Of a stretch of 64,000 nucleotides of DNA, positions 1-10,758 are shown one piece after another. The notes under the pieces are model-generated. The model was given only the letters and a program-made list of their open reading frames with translations, did no database searches and was not told where the DNA came from. Made by a program: the position numbers and the translations under genes. The stretch's first letter is position 1. Each line of letters starts with the position of its first letter. The DNA is from Hyphodiscus hymeniophilus (lineage: Eukaryota > Ascomycota > Leotiomycetes > Helotiales > Hyphodiscaceae): NCBI GenBank assembly GCA_016508695.1, contig VNKQ01000021.1:108501-172500 (forward strand), read 5' to 3'.

Positions 1-3000
1 CACAACGAGTATGTATTATTCATGGGCCAGTTGCAGCTAAATACACCACCACTAGTAACGAACCTGCAAGTGTCATACTAGACTCCATTTCGAACGACCT
101 GGTAGATCTTCTATGCCGGTCAATACAACATGATATCAGGAGCCCATCCAAGGATCGAAAATCTGTGCAGTCTTCTTCTCACAAGCCCGAAATTGTTCAG
201 CCATTAACTGAGATAATGGTTTATCACTTCCACTACCCCATCTTAAGCGTGGAGGACAAACGATTGTTGCAGAATCTATTGTTCGGCAATAAGACATGGG
301 TTAGCGCTTGTCTGGAGGGCGAATATGTTTCTCGGGATGGGCAGCGTCTTAGAAACATGATTCGCACTGCTTTTAATCCTGCGGACGGCGATATCATTAC
401 GATCAATTGCCAACCTGGCACGAGCAATATGGGATCTGTCGTCCTTTCGAGACCAACAGTACTCCATGACACATTTTACCCCGCATTTTCCCTATCATCC
501 ACTGACGGACAGCATATCAGACTCGAACTTCAAGCCCCCCACGATTAGAGTCTGGTCCTGCTACGATGTCTTTCGACTATTTGTTCTCTAAGAACAGTCC
601 AGGGGAGGAGCTGAAAGAGACTACAAACAATCGAAACACCAAGATCAGGACATTCTACACATCCTGCTGGTCGGTAGATTCTGCTAAGCTCGAAGAAGAT
701 TTACCGGTAGGGTCACAGTTTTCTGGGGGAACTATGACTCTATCTCCTCGGGTTGTAGACCGTTTTTTCGCTTGTTTGTCGAGATCCAAGGGAGATCATT
801 TGGTATCACGCTCTCCAACACCCTGGCTTCCGCTTGACTTCGGCATTCTCGTTGCCTGGCCCGCATTAATAAAACCGTTGCTCCTTTCAGACATCGCAGG
901 TGATATTTTCCGCCTCCTTCATCGCTCGAACTCGTTTGAACTGTGTCCTGGGGTCGAACCTTTCAGAATTGGCGATGTACTCAAAACATCCTCCTGCATC
1001 AGTAAGATTTTAATTCAGCCTCATGGAAAACTTGTCGAAGTGGTAGCTACAATCCACAGAGAGAGGAGGGCTCTCATGAAAGTGACTTCTGCCTTCTTCA
1101 TTCAGGGAAAACCATCAGATGACGAGAATCCCGAGTCTGTGGATGAGATGGAAATGACTCTCACAATCAACTCCACCAAGCTTCTGGCATTGATACTGAG
1201 TCGGTCATGCTTTAAATTCAGGAAAACAGGTCAGCCTATCATCGGCAAAAGTCTTTTGTTCAAAATTCGGTCAAAGAAAACCCGAACTTCATCCCTTGGC
1301 GTGTCTGCTTTAAAGGTCAGCGGGCAGATCTATACAGAAACAGATGATGGATCATCGCAGATACAAGTTGGTGTCGTCCACTTCGTCAACCCTTCATGCG
1401 CAGGAAACCCTGTTACGGATTTTCTCGAGCGGTACGGGTCTCCCCTGCAAACGTTGGAGCCTTTGGCCAGCCCGGGATGGAAGCCTACAAAGCCGCGGCT
1501 GATCCGAGTGCCAGACTCTGGAAGAGAATATTCAGACGTCTCGACCGATGGAAATCCAATTCATGTCTGTCCTATCTTTGCTGGCTTCGCCCTACTTCCC
1601 GGTCCTATTACTCACGGGATGTACACATCTGCCATTGTCCGCATGGCTATCGAGGCAGAAATCACACAGTCAGACGTATTTCGGTTTCGCAGGTGGTCTA
1701 CGTCTTTTGACGGCATGGTTCGCGCCGGCGACATCCTCAGGATCGAACTTCATCATGTTGCCATGATCGAAGGGAGAATGGTTTTTGATGTTAAAGTCTA
1801 CAACCATGAGTCAAATGACAAGGTATTGCAAGCCACAGCAGAGGTGGAACAAGATCGCACAGCATACATTTTCTGTGGCCAAGGTAGCCAGGTGAAAAAC
1901 ATGGGAATGGCTTTGTACGAGTCGGACGACGTTGCGAGGGCGCTCTGGGATAAAGGCAATCAATACCTGCTTGAAACGTTTGGTACGTATTGACCACACC
2001 ACTTTACTGACTTTAGCTAACATTTTGATAGGGTTTTCACTACTAGATCTTGTCCGAAAGGATCCTAAAGAACTCACTGTGTATTTCGGTGGTCCCAAGG
2101 GGCGCAAGATCAGAGAGAACTATCTGACCATGACGCGGAAGGTACACCAAGGCGGGAAAATGATCGTCCTCCCCGTCATAGAAGGCTTGACCCCCGAGTC
2201 CGAAAGTCATACTTTCCGCGATGCGCGTGGACTCCTCTTTTCAACACAATTCGCTCAACCAGTCATCACCCTCATGAACTTGGCCGAGATGGCATCACTC
2301 AAATCTCGTGGGCTCGTCCAAGAAAATGCACTGTTTGCCGGCCACTCTCTCGGCGAGTACAGTGCATTAGCGGCTTGCACTAGCTGCTTTATTCAGCTGG
2401 ACGATTTACTGCGCGCGGTATTTTACCGTGGACTTGTCATGCAAGTAGCAATGACACGGGATTCGGATGGACGAACAGATTTCTCCATGGTCGCTGTAAA
2501 CCCGTCTCGGGTGGGGAAAAGTAGATGCATTTTTCACTTGATACCATCACATCCGCTAATACATAACAGGTTTTAAGGAAAAGTCGTTGAAAATCCTTGT
2601 GCAGTATATTACTTCGAGCACTGGACTTCTTCTTGAAGTGGTCAACTTCAACGTCGAACGGCAGCAATATGTTTGCGCTGGTCATGTAAGTAGCTCTGGA
2701 AACTACATTCAATTGCGTAAACATCCTAATTCATGTCTAGCTTCAAGCTCTCTGGATCCTTGGCCAAGCATGTGACATGCTGGCCTCCAACCCCGAATTC
2801 TCAATGTGCAGTTCAAAGGATACGGAGACTATTGTACGCCAACTCATTCCAATGGCGAAGGTAGCATCCCACCCCATCGAGCTTGATCGGGGCCGAGCAA
2901 CTGTCCCACTCAGCGGTATTGATATTCCTTTTCACTCCAGCTATCTCCGAGCAGGGATTGATGTATTTCGTGAATGTCTCGTCCAAATGATCTCGGAGGA

Positions 3001-3145
3001 GGCGGTTGTGCCGGAACAATTGATTGGAAAGTTTATCCCCAACGTCATGGGCACGCCTTTTTCACTTGATAGAAAGTATGTGGAGGAAGCAGCAAGGGTT
3101 ACAGGAAGTAAGATGTTAAAGAGCTTGCTTGGTCAGGGAGCTTGA
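1..3145 (+). CDS. Fatty acid synthase beta subunit, secondary-metabolism type, C-terminal part (5' end outside window; frameshift)
   Basis: The reading frame is already open at base 3, so the 5' part lies outside the window. Order of parts: linker after the enoyl reductase, a MaoC-like dehydratase region (signature around 1560-1640, PGPITHGM), then the malonyl/palmitoyl transferase domain with YIFCGQGSQ (about 1866-1892), the nucleophile motif GHSLGEYSA (about 2340-2366) and the catalytic His region PFHSSYL (about 2928-2948). Introns that restore the family alignment are 1983-2031, 2521-2569 and 2686-2740. The upstream frame stops at 546-548 while the homology continues in another frame from about 540; a run of six C at 535-540 marks the break. 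The protein differs clearly from housekeeping FAS (for example SALAAC after GHSLGEY), and such divergent subunits usually make short starter acyl chains for polyketides, as HexB/StcK do (inference). It may be a pseudogene, or the break may be a sequencing error. Confidence 0.85.
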
Positions 3146-4458
3146 AGCACTGCCGGGGAAAGGAATAGTACTGTATAGCGAGCTGAAGGGCGAAGCTGGG
3201 AATGTATACTGCAAACGAAATTCAAGAACTCTTCATCAAAGCCTGTTCAACAGCCATTGTTTGTAGGATAATATAGCTTAATTATAATATCTAAATTGTT
3301 GCGATGATTCTTTTGTTGGAAAATAACGATTATTATATACATAGCCATAGTTCTTATAGTACTACTAAGTTTGTAAAGAATTCTTTTTTTCTCCAATATT
3401 ATATATTCGCGTAATTATAACTCAACTCTGTACTAAAAACTTATTTTGCATTCTTGTTTAATAATAAGTATTTATATTTGCATTATAATTTTAATAACGT
3501 AGCTTATTATAAGTAGAATGTTTTATGATTCTAATACTTTTAGTCTTTTGGAAACTATATTATCTTCATAATAATAATAATTAAGATTGATTTAATTTAA
3601 AGACACAATAATTTATTCTTGTTTTATAAAAAGCACAAGTTTATAATATTATATAAAGTATCAAATCCGTAAACAATCTTTACTTCAAATGTAAAGTTTT
3701 AAGGACGGCTTGTATTTAATAAAAGAAATCGCAGCCAAGTTATTAGTACCAGGTAAAGTTGGAATGTTCGATAGTACTACTAAGCCTGATATGATTACGC
3801 GCGGTTGGATAAGAGACGAAGAAAGGATTCCAAATAAAGGGGCAAAGGATTGTTTACCTTGCGTACCTACCTAGGTAGTTAATATGCATGCACAATCGTA
3901 TTCGGATGTAGTAGCATATTTATGCGCTAAGAAATCTTAGCCAATTAATTTCTACATTGATTAGTACCAGTAGGCCTGTCAATAACTCCTCGGTTTTGAC
4001 GGATATTATCCGAGCTGCAGAAATGCCTTGTACATCTTAGGTCTAGCTAACGGCCCAGACGTACTACTCCGTATACTGATAACTTTATCTTCACATTCAT
4101 CTTTACAGTTGAAGCACATAGTAAGCACTAGGAAGGACCCTTTGCCGCCACCCGAGCATTTGACAGATAATATGGAGCCGACAATGTTAGCTTACACCCG
4201 CCCGCATCAACAAAGCCCTGTTTCTAAAATTGGATTCCACTTCGACGAACACATGGATACGTCCATACAGCGGTGAAATAAGTAATAGCACTAGCATGGG
4301 CCTTAGTTGTAACCCACTTTTACACCCGTCGAGAAAGTGCGCTTGATCCAACCACGGTGCTGTGCTCTTTCTCTGGGTCGAAATTAAATTGTCCTTACTC
4401 GTAGCTGGAAGCGAAGAGCATGTTTCGAGGAAGTTAACATGATTCCAGTAAACAATAG

Positions 4459-4486
4459 GCAGGGGATTGCCCCTGCTAGTGCTGGG
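4459..4486. repeat. Short hairpin repeat, copy A
   Basis: A 7-bp stem GCAGGGG/CCCCTGC with loop ATTG is followed directly by TAGTGCTGG. A second copy of the same design lies 77 bp downstream. Confidence 0.5.
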
Positions 4487-4535
4487 TTTGACGTGGAATC
4501 ATTTGTTGATTTGATCCCAGGGAAATAAGAAATCC

Positions 4536-4562
4536 GCAAGGGACTGCCCTTGCTAGTGCTGG
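4536..4562. repeat. Short hairpin repeat, copy B
   Basis: A 7-bp stem GCAAGGG/CCCTTGC with loop ACTG is followed by TAGTGCTGG. Relative to copy A both partners of the fourth stem pair have changed (G:C to A:T), so pairing is kept. Confidence 0.5.
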
Positions 4563-4952
4563 TACTCTACTTTACCACGTATCTCGCGTATCTCCGTATT
4601 CGGTATTCGCTGTCCGAAATCCTACTCAACGTTGCACCAAGTCACGCTTTTGTATGTCCTGACCTCCTTTCAACCCCGACTAAATATAGGCCTGACGGAG
4701 GGTCATATACTCTTTTACTCGGTAAATGAAGTTAGTCTTTTCGGTTTCCCTTATCTACTCGGGCTGATGGAGGTGCACAGAGATAAGGCCTGGTATAAAC
4801 TTCAAGAACAAGGAGCTGAGAACTGTTAGCAAATTCACAATCCGCTTGCAGTTTCCTTCGGTTACATAAATATTCTTAACAATATTGGAATTGATACAAG
4901 ACCAAACCGATTTGTCATTACAAACCCCTCTCCATTGGCACAAGACGCAGCA

Positions 4953-5737
4953 ATGGCCGCACCTCCAACAGCAAACTTGAAAAACCTGTCAGGGATCTGG
5001 GTGACGGTTTGTAAAGCTTGACCACGAATGTGTTCACTAACATTAATTCTTTATGTGTTACTCCAGAACAAGGTCCTCTCGGACAACCCTGAAAAAGTTC
5101 TTACCCTCCAAGGGATCCCCTGGCTTAAGCGAAAGATTATTGGCTTGGCAACCATCACGCTCCACATCACCGCTTACGTCCCCGCCGACACGCTGTCCCA
5201 TGTCGATATCACTTACACTCTTACTGGCGGCATCAAATCGACTCCTGAGCTGCGCACTTTGGATTGGCAGGAACGCGAATACGCGGATGAGACGTTTGGC
5301 AATCTGGTGGTGGGTATCCCTTCCTCCAACGGAAATAGCACGAGGAAGCAAAAGCCCCACGTCCCTACCCTCCCCCACCATTCATTCCCAAATTCTAAAT
5401 CCTATTCAACCAAATTCCAATCCTAATAAGTAAACAAAAATAGGCACGCAGTAAGTGGCTAGCAGATGTCGATGGCGATGTGAGCGCAGATGGAGGCCCG
5501 CTTCAATTGTCCCAGAAAGAAGGATGGTGTATAGAGAAGGTTGGTCCCAACGGCGAGGCTTTCATCCAGTCGTATCTAGTAAATAAGAAAGATGGATGGT
5601 CGGCTGAGCAGATCTGGGGGTTCGCAGTCATTGGAGACAGTAGGAGACATATTCGAAGAATTGCGGTCAAAAAGGGAAAGGAGACCAAAACAGTTTTACA
5701 GGTTTATGATTGGGTAGGAGAGATGCCGAATATATGA
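4953..5737 (+). CDS. Small conserved fungal protein, lipocalin-like in appearance
   Basis: Three exons, 4953-5006, 5067-5309 and 5444-5737, give 196 residues. The first intron (5007-5066) ends in CTCCAG. The second (5310-5443) starts GTGGGT and ends AATAG; a donor three bases earlier is also possible. The N-terminus reads NLSGIWVT then NKVLSDN, followed by an alternating, probably beta-rich pattern with ITLHITAY and TGGIKST and a C-terminal part with GWSAEQIWGF and VYDW. This arrangement recalls a family of small uncharacterised ascomycete proteins that look like lipocalins or fatty-acid-binding proteins; that assignment is from pattern memory and not certain. There is no signal peptide and no membrane segment. 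It lies between the FAS-beta part and the AflR-like regulator and ends tail to tail with the latter, so a role in the same metabolic cluster is possible but unproven. Confidence 0.72.
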
Positions 5738-6027
5738 GGTTCCAGCTCGATGGAGTAGACCTGTTCATGAGTGTTTTTGTAGTAGATTAGTTTCGTATGT
5801 ACTAGAAAATATCTATATACTGTCATTAAAAGTTATGAGAGTCCCTTCAGAATAGAAAAGAATAACCTTTTTTGAACTCCATCAACACGTTGCTCGAATC
5901 ACTATTCTCATCGTAAAATATATGCTTATATCTCGATTAATGCAAACAATCTGCTTGCAAGTAATAATAAGAACGGCAAAACTGGCTTTCAAAAATAAGA
6001 AAATTGATCCATTTCCATATTTCAAAT

Positions 6028-7473
6028 CTACACTTCTCGAACAATGGCCATTGTCATCTGTGTAACAACCTTTAATCGGTTCCTCAGACTATCCAGAAGC
6101 GGCTTCAGTACAGCTCCCGAGATCGCTTCCTCATTGACACTGTCCTGCAGACCCGGTGCTTCTTCATGACTGATCCCTCCCGTCGACACCTCATCAGACA
6201 TAGACATATCCCTCTCCCTCTCTACATGTATCTCTACGTTGGGGCTTTCCAAGAGCATATGCACCAACCTCACTACACGGTGCAATTCTCCCAGCACAAT
6301 CTGAGCTCGCCTTGGGCCACCAGTGGACTGGCTACCTAGCATACTAGAAGATGCGATATTGTGGGTGAGGCTGTTGGGCTGTGGGGCGAAGTAACTAGCT
6401 GTGTCGTCGGTATTACCACCATCTTCTTCCCGAGCGACGAGCAGGTACCAAGAAAGAACTTTGAAGGTAATCAAAGCCACCAAGACCGCAATATGATTAT
6501 TGCGGACGTGGCAAGAGCATTTCAATATCAGCATTGCTGCGTTGACGGTCGCCTTGTTCGTGTTCATTACTTCGTCGACTGTAGGTTTGAATCCATTCAC
6601 ATTACTCGAGCCGAGGCTGTGTTGTCGCATTAGTAAGCTTGTGGTGAAAACCAGGCAGCTGGTATCTTGTCCACATTCCCACCCCGAGTTCTCATTATTT
6701 GAGCGAGGGTATGCATTAAACGTACCCCGCCCGCCACAGAGTATATCTGGCAGAGATTGGATGGAAAGGTTTCTGGATACGGGATCGCTACCATTGAGAG
6801 AATAGTGTGGTTGTATGATTCTGGTTTGGGTCTCACAACTGCCGTAGCTACTTGGGGGTGTCATCATGGCCGAGGCAAGAGGTGCGAAGTCTACTTCTTG
6901 TCCGTTGGCACCAAGCCATTGCTCGTAGCCTTGGCCATCACCAAAGGTGGGCGAAAAATAGTCCATGGTCGGATCTTCGCCAAGCGTAGGGTATGGCAAC
7001 CATGGTGAGTCACTGAAGATAAGTCTCGGGTCGATGAATGGGTTGGCAGCTAACGAGAAGTCTGTCAGGAGCGATGGCGAAGCTTGCCGTGTTGTTGTAT
7101 TTGAGTTTGATACGGATATTGATTCTCTTGTATTGGGCTCGGGCTGTGTCTCGGGCGAAGCTCGTGGTGTTGTTGTGGTAGAAGTTGATTTTTCAGAGGC
7201 AGTTGTGGGTACAGATGAAGTTGGCTTTCCTCCTAAGCCTGTCAATATCAAACTTTTATTCTGGGAATTGGGAGACGGACTTTCTAGGATACTTGCATTG
7301 GCTGGTCGTCGGCCTACCCGGTGCGATGGGCTATAGTAGCAGTTTAGGTTGCGATCTTCGCAACGTGAACACACTGGTCTGGCCTTACTGCACTTGACCT
7401 TAGCAAGTGAACAACAATTGCAACTGTCTCTAAATTTGTGGCCTGCCGGACTTCGAAGGCTGTGGATAGACAT
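6028..7473 (-). CDS. AflR-type Zn2Cys6 transcription factor
   Basis: A single exon encodes 481 residues. The N-terminus carries a binuclear zinc cluster with cysteines at about 18, 21, 28, 35, 38 and 45, spaced C-X2-C-X6-C-X6-C-X2-C-X6-C, the same spacing as in AflR. A basic linker (HRVGRRP) and a long Ser/Thr/Pro-rich stretch follow. The C-terminal half has the AflR-domain look: a helix with CSCHVRNNH, a segment FKVLSWYLLVAREEDG, then a helix with VLGELHRVVRLVHMLLES and a final helix with LLDSLRNRLKVVTQM. Members of this family switch on polyketide clusters such as aflatoxin, sterigmatocystin or dothistromin, usually by binding palindromic sites near TCG(N5)CGA. No AflJ-like partner lies upstream, where AflR genes of such clusters often have one; a MITE begins about 150 bp upstream of the start codon. 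The frame is intact, so the protein may still be made. Confidence 0.88.
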   Translation of the reverse strand: MSIHSLRSPAGHKFRDSCNCCSLAKVKCSKARPVCSRCEDRNLNCYYSPSHRVGRRPANASILESPSPNSQNKSLILTGLGGKPTSSVPTTASEKSTSTTTTPRASPETQPEPNTRESISVSNSNTTTRQASPSLLTDFSLAANPFIDPRLIFSDSPWLPYPTLGEDPTMDYFSPTFGDGQGYEQWLGANGQEVDFAPLASAMMTPPSSYGSCETQTRIIQPHYSLNGSDPVSRNLSIQSLPDILCGGRGTFNAYPRSNNENSGWECGQDTSCLVFTTSLLMRQHSLGSSNVNGFKPTVDEVMNTNKATVNAAMLILKCSCHVRNNHIAVLVALITFKVLSWYLLVAREEDGGNTDDTASYFAPQPNSLTHNIASSSMLGSQSTGGPRRAQIVLGELHRVVRLVHMLLESPNVEIHVERERDMSMSDEVSTGGISHEEAPGLQDSVNEEAISGAVLKPLLDSLRNRLKVVTQMTMAIVREV

Positions 7474-7624
7474 GATCGATGATTGTAAGGCTCATGCTGA
7501 GATTAGGACTCCCTGAACATATATATGTTTGATGTTTTTATGCCAGGGTACCTTCAAATCTATTCTGACAGCTCGCGAACATCTGATTCCCTATCTGCCA
7601 TTGGACCAGGGGTTATTTAATAAA

Positions 7625-7975
7625 GGGACCAGCTATTCCAACTCTACTCCTGGCTATTTCAACTCCCACTACTCCTTAATAGCGATTGCGAATAATACCA
7701 GAGTGTTTCTAGAAATTAGTGCCTGTGCATGAACACTTATAATTACCGCAGCTTATTCTTTTTTCAAAGTAATATTGATAAGTAGAATATACCCCTACAA
7801 AGAGCTCTTACAGCCTTCTAATCCTCCGAAACTAACCTATTTACCAATCTTAACCAGTTACTACTATACCTTAATAAATTTAATAAAAAGGGTATCCAGA
7901 AGCACGTGCAGTATCTACAGGATGTTCTTTCTGGGAGTCGAAATAGTCGGAAGTTGAGTTCAAATAGCTTGTTCC
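7625..7975. mobile_element. MITE of the GGCTATTTCAACTC family, old copy in gene-rich DNA
   Basis: The left end (7625-7666) and right end (7933-7975) are inverted repeats. Each end holds the motif AGCTATTYCAACTC twice in tandem, separated by a few bases, so the terminal repeat is itself duplicated. The same double motif bounds elements in the AT-rich island at 34415, 34787, 35100-35783 and 44869-45212. No coding capacity is visible. Target duplications are not recognisable here, which fits an old insertion. It sits in the upstream region of the AflR-like gene. Confidence 0.7.
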
Positions 7976-7998
7976 TTACTATTCCCTACAAACGAACA

Positions 7999-8187
7999 TT
8001 AGCGTGGCAACGTTGGCACAGGCCAAAACACAACAAAAGGCAATCTGTACCAAACCCGCAAAACAACATCTGATTATGAGGAGGGGTTTATTCTCCCCTG
8101 AATAATTGTTAGCGTGGCAACATTGGCATGGGCTAAGGCATAGCAGGAATCCTACAAGTATCCGTGCCAGGTCCCCAAAATAACATA
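7999..8187. repeat. Degenerate direct repeat, two copies
   Basis: Two copies begin with TTAGCGTGGCAACRTTGGCA at 7999 and 8109 and stay similar for roughly 70-80 bp, to AAAAYAACAT near 8070 and 8185. Many of the differences are C/T or G/A. Confidence 0.6.
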
Positions 8188-10693
8188 CTATGGCCATGGA
8201 GCCGGAGGCTAGGGATAGCGAATACCCAGGATCTGTTACCCAGTACCGCGTGTTCTAATGACTGGACAGGGAACACTAGTAGATGCGCCGTCCTGTAATG
8301 AATTAGTAGTAAGCACTAAGGTACAAAGATCCATCTACGGTAGAAGCAGGTAAGCACTGGGCACCCACAGGGGTGGGATACCATCCCTTCAGCTCATTAT
8401 GTATCTTCATTGGCGGTAAGCACTATGTATGGACGAACGTGCAGCAACCCCCTTTTTCTCGTCTGGTGTACCTTTTTATCCGTTCAACCGAGTCACCCCT
8501 GGGTTGTACCTTAAATTTGTAGGAAAAAGTAGGGTATCAGACTAATAATGTAACGCTTAAACAGTTTTGGTTAACCCCCTTCATCCGAAGGATCAAGGAG
8601 GTCGATAAGACCGCCTATCAGCGGTTACTTATCGTATCGAGAGCCATTGCAGGAAAGATAAGCCAAACCCCAATAAAGCCGAGACATTTCTGTGGTCTCA
8701 ATGTGGGCATGGAAATGGCCATGGGCTGGCTCATGAAGATTCGGTATGAGCTTTCGGCATCCCTTCCGATGCGTGCTGGGCTTGACGTGGCGATCACGGG
8801 AGGGAAGCGAGGGGTCTTTGTAGAGCGCTTGAGATTGCGTGGGAAAGTCCCTTGTTGGGAGAGGGCACGGTTATCAATTGGAGCAGCCGTAGTACCAGAG
8901 CCTCTGGTCCAGAGGCTAAGCTTCTTCTCATTGATAAGCAGCTCTTCGTGTGGCTGTGATTAATATAGTATGAATTAAGGAATTACTACTCTAATCATAC
9001 ATCTATACGTTTAAGGAGAAGATCAGAACTCGGTCTGATATAACGATACTATTCGTACTCCAGAGAACGGAGTTTATCGCCAGTTTGGTTCTGGGATTCG
9101 AGGCCTTTCTCAAAATGGAAAAGAAGTCCTTGGCTGTAGTCCGCTTACAAGACGGGCTCGCTGCAGCTGAACGAATAGTAGAGGCCGTTAAATCGCTAAG
9201 CCGCTTTTTACCGCCAATATAGCTATGAAGAAAGACAATGCACCCCAGGGTTGCTAGGCAGAGTTAGGGGCTATTTTCTCTCTGGTAAGAAATGCCTGAA
9301 TTTCAAGGATGTCATGAGAGAAGAGGTAGGGCCGTTTTAGTTACTAAGCTACTGATATGTTTAGGCGGTATATGTTCCTCGGTGATCTCGAATTTTCACT
9401 TGTTAAAGCAATAATGCGAACTTTACACTGGCTGAATTGTCTGCGAGTTTACTCAAATATTACGAGAACTATTTCGACGATGGGATATAAGGCAGGTCAG
9501 CCGAACGATTTTTTACGGCAACGATTATTTAGGCGAACAATACCTGCTTGTCCGCGGGAACGATTACGTAGCCGAGCAATCATATATACGAGATTCGTGT
9601 CTATTATTATAACATCAGGTAATATTGCGTCAAATGAAATATTATTGAAAGTAAAGTTAAATCCAGCTTTACGCTGTCCAGGAGTTTATAGTAGGATCTT
9701 GATAAAATCAGCATTGTCTGCTTTTTGATATTACTGTGCTTAGTATAGTAATCTTCCACGGTAGTTCAGTATTACTTTCTCACATAATCTTCTGGATCCC
9801 TAAGTGGGTCAATCAGGCCAGGGCAGGGCATGCATTTTTCTTCATATACACATCCCCATTGATTTCATCGGTAGATGAAAAACAATTCCTCATGAAAGCA
9901 GTCGAACAACATATGGCTGCCTTGGTTTAGTACCTTCCTCGGGTCTATCATACTCACGGTCGACCTCGAATCCTGTAGATCTCTTCTACATGTCGCGTTA
10001 TCGTATATATGTCTTTTTTCTAAGTCGGCCCTGTACTCTTACGTGTCTTGATCTCTGGGGGGGGTTCTTCCCTTCCCTAGGCATATATATATATATGAAA
10101 GAGGCAAGTTGTTTCTGGATTTTCGAAACGCTTTACAGACAAGCATCGCACACAGTACCTCATGCAGCATCCCACACTCAAACGTGTACTTGGAATCGGA
10201 AATTTCATAAGAGCCATCAATGACGACTAAATAATATTCTTTACATGATGAAATCACATGGATGCTACTCGCCCATCAAAATCCCGACTAGTATTCGGTT
10301 TCGTAGGGGCAAGCTACGATTCCAAAAGCTAGTTTGAGCCTAGGAACATTCTAACTCGTGCACAACAAGCATGTGATAGCTTGCCCTACCACATATATGT
10401 TGTGAGGAAGTAGAAGGTCACCTAGTCAAGCCTGAGCGCTGTACTATCTACCAAGCTTATTTCGCCTCCATTACCACTGGCTTCCAATACATAACAGCCC
10501 ATTTCCCACCAAGTTTCACTGAAGTGTGTTTGCCTGAATAGGCTCCAATGATGATACGAGCCAGTGAGGCGGTTGAGCTGAGAGTAGCTAGGCATAATGA
10601 GATGTTGTTGGAGCATACAGCTTGAGTGTTCTGGACCAATTGATATGCTTGGATAGATATTGAGTCGATGTTTTGTCTTGAGCACAAGAGAAG

Positions 10694-10758
10694 AAGGTCG
10701 AGCCAGAAGGTCGAGCCAGAAGGTCGAGCCAGAAGGTCGAGCCAGAAGGTCGAGCAAG
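10694..10758. repeat. Minisatellite, five 13-bp units
   Basis: The unit AAGGTCGAGCCAG is repeated five times head to tail; the last unit has one change. The unit length is not a multiple of three, so each unit shifts frame, and no intact gene contains it. Confidence 0.9.

Larger units (their letters stand above)
3146..4952. other. Intergenic, partly AT-rich decayed DNA with two related hairpins
   Basis: From about 3260 to 3720 the sequence is very AT-rich and resembles the RIP-mutated DNA of the right half of the window. From 3720 on the composition is normal but no open frame looks like a protein; the longest frame (4028-4276) has no recognisable content. Two short related hairpins at 4459-4476 and 4536-4553 are listed separately. 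The end of this stretch is the promoter side of the gene that starts at 4953. Confidence 0.6.

Noticed and set aside
1811..2107. Minus-strand frames across the FAS-beta part
   Set aside because: They overlap the well-supported plus-strand domains.
4028..4276. 82-codon frame near the FAS-beta gene
   Set aside because: No recognisable content and it lies in decayed intergenic sequence.
8703..8963. 86-codon plus-strand frame
   Set aside because: No domain-like pattern; no plausible splice partner.
10694..10758. CRISPR-like or coding repeat
   Set aside because: Units are directly adjoining without spacers and of 13 bp, so it is a minisatellite; the repeated frames are artefacts.
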